NCBI GenBank assembly: GCA_025529335.1
Contig: JAMYHX010000018.1
Span: 1 to 64,000 of the forward strand
Length of the DNA: 64,000 nucleotides
Source: Rhizopus sp. PT2906
Taxonomy: Eukaryota; Mucoromycota; Mucoromycetes; Mucorales; Rhizopodaceae
Direction: 5' to 3'
Shown: positions 58,564 to 64,000 of the stretch, piece by piece
How positions within the stretch are numbered: the stretch's first letter is position 1
Layout of the letters: every line of letters starts with the position of its first letter
Notes under the pieces: model-generated
The model's input: the letters and a program-made list of their open reading frames with translations, nothing else
Told to the model about the DNA's origin: nothing
Database searches by the model: none
Made by a program: the position numbers and the translations under genes

Positions 58564-59371
58564 ATGAAAGAAATTATAAAAAGAGGACATTTGCTTAAAA
58601 CTCTTCTCGACTATGGACCAACATACGCTTACTGGGAATTCAACTTTGAAAGATACAATGGTGATATCAAGTTGATCCGAACGAACCGAAAGGACGCTAT
58701 CGAGGTCACTTTTACCCGAAGCTTTTCGAAGGCGATCCACTTTGAAGATTATCTGACGAGCTGCACTTCTTCTTCTGGCCCACTTGATGTTCACACAATC
58801 CAAGTCTTAGCTTTGCATCGCCATGTCGGTAACAAAGAGGCTCCATTGGTGGATAAAAGTGAGCTTGTAGAGCTTGCTGAAGATTTCAACCTGGAGCAAT
58901 TCTTGAATCTGGCCACCTCTCCTGACACTTGTAGTATTGAGCCCTTACCAATTCAAGCAATTGAATCCATTCGTTCAGTGAAAGTGGGTGTCTCGATGCA
59001 GTCCGACCATTACCTGTGCCTGTTACTACCAGAACTTGTATGGCAACTACTTTTGTCCTTACAACACGTTACCTTCTGAAGTTGATAACGACTCTATGGT
59101 GTTAAAAGGTATCACCACGTTCAAATTTGTAAACATCCAGTCGCAAAAAGACAGTTCCATAGAAGCAACAGCTGAAAGAGGCTCGTATATACGAGATATT
59201 TCCACCTTTAGCTCAAGCAATGGCTTTATTCCTGAACAGATCCAATATTTCTTCCAGCACAAGGTCCTATTGCGTGACAATGATGGTACAACTCAAGAAA
59301 TTGTCCATACATCCGCTTTTGTTACGTGGTTCATGCCATACTCTCAGGCGTTTCCAGGCTTTCAAGAGTAG
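58564..59371 (+). pseudogene. tnp2/CACTA-like transposase C-terminal fragment
   Basis: An ATG frame of 171 codons begins IIKRGHLLKTLLDYGPTYAY and WEFNFERYNGD, the pattern (L-x-DYGP-x-Y-x-[FW]-x-F-x-FERYNG) seen after the catalytic core of tnp2-family transposases. After a frameshift near 59040-59080 it resumes as LPSEVDNDSMVL and ends FIPEQIQYFFQHKVL, SAFVTWFMP, the second conserved piece of these proteins. The DDE catalytic part is absent. It could be a domesticated remnant, but the frameshift argues for decay. Confidence 0.6.
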
Positions 59372-59979
59372 GTCTTGAAGTGTGGCGCCATGAATTTATG
59401 CCAATAAGTTGTCATTCCTTGCCAAAGAAAAATGGCAGCTTAAAAAGCACAGCTTTTGTACCACTATGTCGCGTTTTCTTTTTGACTATTTTAAGTATAG
59501 ATTTGAGAAAAGAATTTAAAAACTGTAATATGCCTTATCAGCAGTCGTAACGTAAAAAGCTCATAAGAGTGATCTTTTTCTTTTTGTAAAAAGTATAAAA
59601 TCAAAGGGATATCAAAATATCGATTCTAAATGAAAATGTTGTCAGTAATACTTGTCTATAATCTGTCGCATAAAATAGATATAATAAAAAAAGAAAGCGT
59701 GCTGACAATGAATTGTAAGTGTTGATGAGTGCGGCATTGATTGGTTCTTATAGAAGGCAAGGATAGGGTCACTAACGATTGTTTATAAAACAAGGCCACT
59801 TTTCAACATGACTCATCCTTTTCGATATAAAAAGTACAAAGGGATCGACTGCGGATGATAGATGTACAAGTGACGTTTATTTCCCGGTCATCAAAGTGAT
59901 TGGTTCTGTTCAAAAAGTAAATTTTTTTTGACATTTTCAGGTCTCTCGTTCTCCTTTTTTCTTCTTCTTCTTTATTACG
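59372..59979. other. Upstream region of alanyl-tRNA synthetase
   Basis: 0.6 kb without frames. The leader just before 59980 is pyrimidine-rich (CTTCTTCTTC), as for other highly expressed genes here. Confidence 0.5.
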
Positions 59980-62900
59980 ATGACTGAACAAGAGTGGCCA
60001 GTGAATAAAGTACGTTCGACCTTTATCAAGTTTTTTGAAGAGAACGGACATACCTTTGTACCTTCTTCGTCTACCATTCCTCATGACGACCCTACTCTCT
60101 TGTTTGCTAATGCTGGTATGAACCAGGTAAGAAGATATATATATATATATGTATCATTTATATATATAATATGTGCTTATTATTTAGTTTAAACCCATGT
60201 TCTTGGGAACTCTCGATCCCAATTCACCCTTGGCCAACGTCAAACGCGCCTGTAATTCACAAAAATGTATTCGTGCAGGTAGATTATCTAAACAGAAGCT
60301 GTCAACAATAGAATAACATGATTTATATAAAAGGTGGTAAGCACAATGATTTAGATGATGTTGGCAAAGACACCTACCATCACACCTTTTTCGAAATGCT
60401 CGGTAACTGGTCGTTTGGTGATTATTTCAAGGTGAATAACAAGCATAAAGATACATGTATAAAAAAAATATTTATCAATTATTAAATAGAAAGAAGCCAC
60501 CAAACTTGCCTGGGAATTTTTGACCAAGGTTATCAGGCTCCCTGAGGATCGCTTATATGTCACTTACTTTGGTGGTGATGAAAAGATGGGTCTTCCTGCT
60601 GATTTGGAAGCTAAGCAGTTATGGTTGGATCTTGGTGTTGACGAAAAGCGTTTGATTCCCGGTAATGTGAAGGATAACTTTTGGGGTAAGTTTAAATGTG
60701 TATTTATTCCAACAAAAAAACAAGCTGATAACACATGCTTTTAATTTAGAAATGGGCGAAACTGGTCCTTGTGGTCCATGTTCTGAGCTTCACTTTGACC
60801 GTATCGGTAACCGTGATGCTGCCAGTTTAGTCAATATGGATGATCCTAATGTGATCGAAATTTGGAATCTTGTGTTTATGCAGTTCAACAGAGAAGCCGA
60901 TGGCACTCTTCGTCCTTTACCCAATCAACACATCGATACCGGTCTTGGTTTAGAACGTCTCGTCTCTATTCTTCAAAACAAATACTCCAACTATGATACA
61001 GATGTCTTCACACCCATGTTTGATAGAATCAAGGAAATCACAGGTGTTAGATCTTATACAGGCAAATTGGGCGACGAAGATGTTGACGGTATTGATACTG
61101 CTTACCGTGTGGTTGCCGATCATATCAGAACCTTGACCTTTGCCATCGCTGATGGTGGTGTGCCCAGTAATGAAGGTCGTGGTTACGTCTTGAGACGTAT
61201 TCTCCGTCGTGGTGCTAGATATGTTCGCAAGTACTTTAATGTCCCCATTGGTTCCTTCTTCTCTTCTTTGGTCGATACCTTGATTGCTCAAATGCACGAA
61301 GGTTACCCTGAATTGGCCAAGAAGGCCACCGATATCAAGGTTATCCTTGATGAAGAAGAAGCCGCCTTCGCAAAGACATTGGATCGTGGTGAAAAATTAT
61401 TCGAAGCATACATGAACAAGACGAAAGAGTCTGGATCCAATGTGATGTCTGGTGACGATGTCTGGCGTTTATACGATACCTATGGTTTCCCTGTTGATTT
61501 AACTCGCATCATGGCAGAAGAAAATGGATTGCAAGTAAACGAGGCTCAGTTCGAGGCTGCTCAGGAAGCCGCCAAGAATAAATCTCGTAAGGCTAGAGGT
61601 GGTGCCCTTGGTCAAGACACTGTTGCCTTGGATGTCCATGATTTAGGTGCTTTAGATAACGACAGCAGTGTTCCCAAGACAGATGATAGTGCCAAGTATT
61701 CACGTGGAAATATTCAAGCCAAGGTGAAGGCCATCTTCTTTGATCACAAGTTCTTCAAGAATACAAGCGAAATCCCTGATGAACGCAACTTTGGTCTCTT
61801 GCTCGACAAGACAAACTTTTATGCTGAATCAGGTGGACAAGAGTATGATATTGGTTCCATCATTACTTTGGATGGCAATACTGAATTCGTTGTCGAAGAC
61901 TGTCAACTTTACGGTGGATATGTCCTTCATGTAGGTCGTCTCAAATATGGTCAATTATCTGTTGATGAGGATGTCGAAGTGTCCTATGATGAAGATCGTC
62001 GATCACCCCTAAGACACAACCACACAGCTACACATATCTTGAACTTTGCACTCCGTGAAGTGCTTGGCGAAGACATTGATCAAAAGGGTTCATTGGTTGC
62101 ACCTGAAAAGTTCAGATTTGACTTTTCTTATAAATCACCTGTCAACGCGAAGCAATTAGAACAGGTCGAGAACATTTGTAACGAATTTATTGCCAAGAAT
62201 CAGCAAGTGTATTCCCAGGAAGTTCCATTGGCTGTTGCCAAAGCCATCCACGGTTTAAGAGCCGTGTTTGGTGAAACTTACCCAGATCCCGTTCGCGTTG
62301 TGTCTATTGGCTTTGATATTGATGAAATTGTACAAGATGTGTCTAACCCTAAATGGAAAACATCCAGTGTCGAGTTCTGTGGTGGTACTCATGTTGCTAA
62401 AACAGGTGACATCAAACACTTTGTGATTATCGAAGAGTCTGGTATTGCCAAGGGTATCCGTCGTATTGTTGCTCTTACGGGTGAGGCTGCTGTCCAGGCA
62501 CAACGTGAAGCAGATACCTTTGTGACCAAGTTGGATAGATTAGAAAAATTAAGTGGATCACAATTAGAAGCTGAGCTCAAGGTTGTCTCAAAGGAATTAG
62601 ATAATGCTGTCATTTCTTCAGTCTCCAAGGCAGCCTTCCGTGAACGCTTTGCTCAAATCAAGAAAGCCTTTGATAACGCTGAAAAAGTACGCAAGGCAGA
62701 ACAAGTGAAAGAAGCTACAGAAAAAGTCAAAAAGTATTTTGAAGAAAATCCCGATGCTCCTTATTATATTGCTGAATTGCACGTTGGCAATAACTCCAAG
62801 GCTTTGAGTGGTGCTATTAACTATGCCAAGACCAGTCTGAAAGATAAGGCTGTTTATGTGTTTAGTGTCGATAGAGATAGCGGTCGTGTTGCACACAACT

Positions 62901-63088
62901 GTATTGTGGGCAAAGTGTATATTGAAAAGGGTCTCAAGGCCTCTGAATGGGCTAATGTAGTATGCGAAAAGATTGGAGGCAAGAAGGGTGGTAAAGATGA
63001 CGCTGCTCAAGGTTCAGGAGATAACATTGATGGATTACCTGATGCATTAAAGGCAGCTGAAGAGTTTGCAAAGCTCAAGATTAATTAA
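59980..63088 (+). CDS. ALA1: Alanyl-tRNA synthetase
   Basis: Five exons: 59980-60126, 60188-60278, 60334-60431, 60490-60685 and 60750-63088, giving 956 aa, full length. It charges tRNA-Ala with alanine in cytosol and, in fungi, often also in mitochondria. The aminoacylation domain opens [20 protein letters not shown] with motif 2 region [18 protein letters not shown] and [18 protein letters not shown], and motif 3 DTGLGLERL. The editing domain has HNHTATHIL (HxxxH) and EFCGGTH (the Cys-x-x-x-His zinc ligands). A coiled coil ([18 protein letters not shown]) and a C-Ala domain complete it. Codon use is the most biased in the window, consistent with high expression. No clear mitochondrial presequence at this start. 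Confidence 0.98.
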
Positions 63089-63222
63089 ATGATTTAAGAC
63101 TAAAAATAAAAATACAGCCATACAAAATTGATTTTGATACGGTCTTAAAAATAGCATAAAATTTAATGAAAAAATATCTACTCTTTCTAATCTTTTCCTG
63201 AAACTTTATCAATCATAATAAA

Positions 63223-63840
63223 CATGTCAAGCCAAAATACATCAGATAACATCCAAAGCTCTTTCCAAAAGTGCGAAATTAAAGAGTACTAGGGAGTCTT
63301 TTGGCTCGATAAAGTCAACTTCGCCTTGAGTCGTATTTCTGATATAGTCCAGATGCCCAAGAATACTGTCCAAAAAGTTATTGATAGAATTCGTGAGACT
63401 AGATCTTCTCTCCCAAGAAAGGCACCTGAAGATTCGAAAAAACTTAGCGAAAGAGCCCAAAGACACTTGTAAAGAATTATAAAAAAGTCCATTTGCGTCT
63501 TACGATTCTGTAAGATTCGAATTACAGCAAGCTGAGATTACAATCTTCCAACAGAACAGTATTCAACTACCTACGGGAAATGGGCTTTAAATAGTATTTT
63601 GCTGCACATAAGCCATCTCTTACAGAAGCAAACAAGAAGAGAAGACTCCTTGGGCCTTAGATCACGTCGATTGGACCCAAGAGCAATGGGAAAGCGTGGT
63701 TTGGTCGGATGAATCACGCTTTACGGTGGGGCTAGGGTTATTAGTAAATTCGGAGAAAGGTACGAGGCTCGGCGTGTTAAGCCCACAACAAAATTGGGGC
63801 CATGAAGGCTTCGTTTTTGACTTATTCATAGGATACAACT
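63223..63840 (+). mobile_element. Tc1/mariner transposase relic
   Basis: The plus-strand reading starts MSSQNTSDNIQSSF, stops, then continues ISDIVQMPKNTVQKVIDRI (helix-turn-helix), SSLPRKAPEDSKKLSERAQ, IIKKSPFASYDSVRFEL, and DHVDWTQEQWESVVWSDESR with the second catalytic Asp in WSDESRF. In another frame it ends GARVISKFGERYEARRVKP. At least three stops and one frameshift. The last catalytic residue and right terminal repeat are not seen. Confidence 0.8.
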
Positions 63841-63890
63841 TGTTGGAGGAGTGAGAATGATCGGTTCCACCACAAGAAGGACATCATACC

Positions 63891-64000
63891 TGTTTTTGCT
63901 CATTTGTTGTCGTCTTGTTCTTTTCTTTTTCCTTTTTAAGTGCTTCGGTCTTATCAACCTTGTCTTGATATTTCTTGGACGTCTTGATAGGAGCAAGAAG
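63891..64000 (-). CDS. Partial lysine-rich gene (cut by window edge)
   Basis: The minus-strand frame is open from the window end to a GTATGA donor at 63890: LAPIKTSKKYQDKVDKTE, then KKEKEKNKTTTNEQKQ. It is an internal exon of a gene that starts beyond 64000. Very high Lys/Glu content. Continuation to the left is unclear because the mariner relic begins within 60 bp, so the 3' part may have been displaced. Family not recognisable from this piece. Confidence 0.5.

Noticed and set aside
60950..61297. Minus-strand frame within alanyl-tRNA synthetase
   Set aside because: Shadow of the highly biased ALA1 coding sequence.

Overview
This window looks like an AT-rich fungal nuclear contig, most likely from an early-diverging filamentous fungus (Mucoromycota, probably Mucorales). 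The genes carry many short GT-AG introns (about 40-110 nt) and intergenic sequence is rich in A/T tracts. The content fits: GH28 pectinase, PAK kinase, tricalbin, BUD31, calcineurin-tail sequence and abundant DIRS retroelements. The placement is inference from protein flavour and repeat type; no rRNA or tRNA gene was recognised.

Layout. 1-4.3 kb is gene-poor, with fragments of a repeated orphan family. 4.3-28.4 kb is a compact housekeeping block: a BTB/CAP-Gly protein, a CS-domain/Sel1-repeat tail-anchored protein, a secreted polygalacturonase, two unassigned proteins converging on a shared TTAA stop, a Ste20/PAK-type kinase, a six-C2 tricalbin (ER-plasma membrane tether), a CRAL-TRIO/RhoGAP protein, an LctP-family lactate permease and an FHS-family (FucP-like) sugar permease. 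The PAK kinase and RhoGAP both belong to Rho/Cdc42 signalling, and the two permeases are adjacent and co-oriented. 28.5-33.3 kb is repeat-rich. 33.8-38.4 kb is an intact three-gene island (acyl-CoA oxidase, GDSL/phospholipase-B-like esterase, sulfiredoxin).

38.8-48.2 kb is dominated by decayed DIRS-type tyrosine-recombinase retroelements, copies of a palindromic repeat and broken orphan genes. 49.0-52.1 kb returns to normal genes: an acidic secreted GPI-type protein, a mitochondrial carrier and BUD31. 52.7-59.4 kb is again a graveyard: a DIRS piece, a LINE, a CENP-I-like fragment and a tnp2/CACTA-like transposase fragment. Inside it is a tiny intact two-exon gene that encodes only the calmodulin-binding tail of calcineurin A. 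60.0-63.1 kb is full-length alanyl-tRNA synthetase, followed by a Tc1/mariner relic and the cut-off end of a lysine-rich gene.

Exon boundaries were derived by hand from GT-AG sites and checked for frame. They are internally consistent (total coding length divisible by three) but not supported by transcripts. The most unusual items are the solo calcineurin tail gene, the palindromic repeat that lies beside DIRS pieces in all three copies, the RT-less DIRS deletion derivative, the intron-bearing lactate permease, and the acyl-CoA oxidase in which glycine stands where glutamate is expected. No clearly new multi-gene system is evident.
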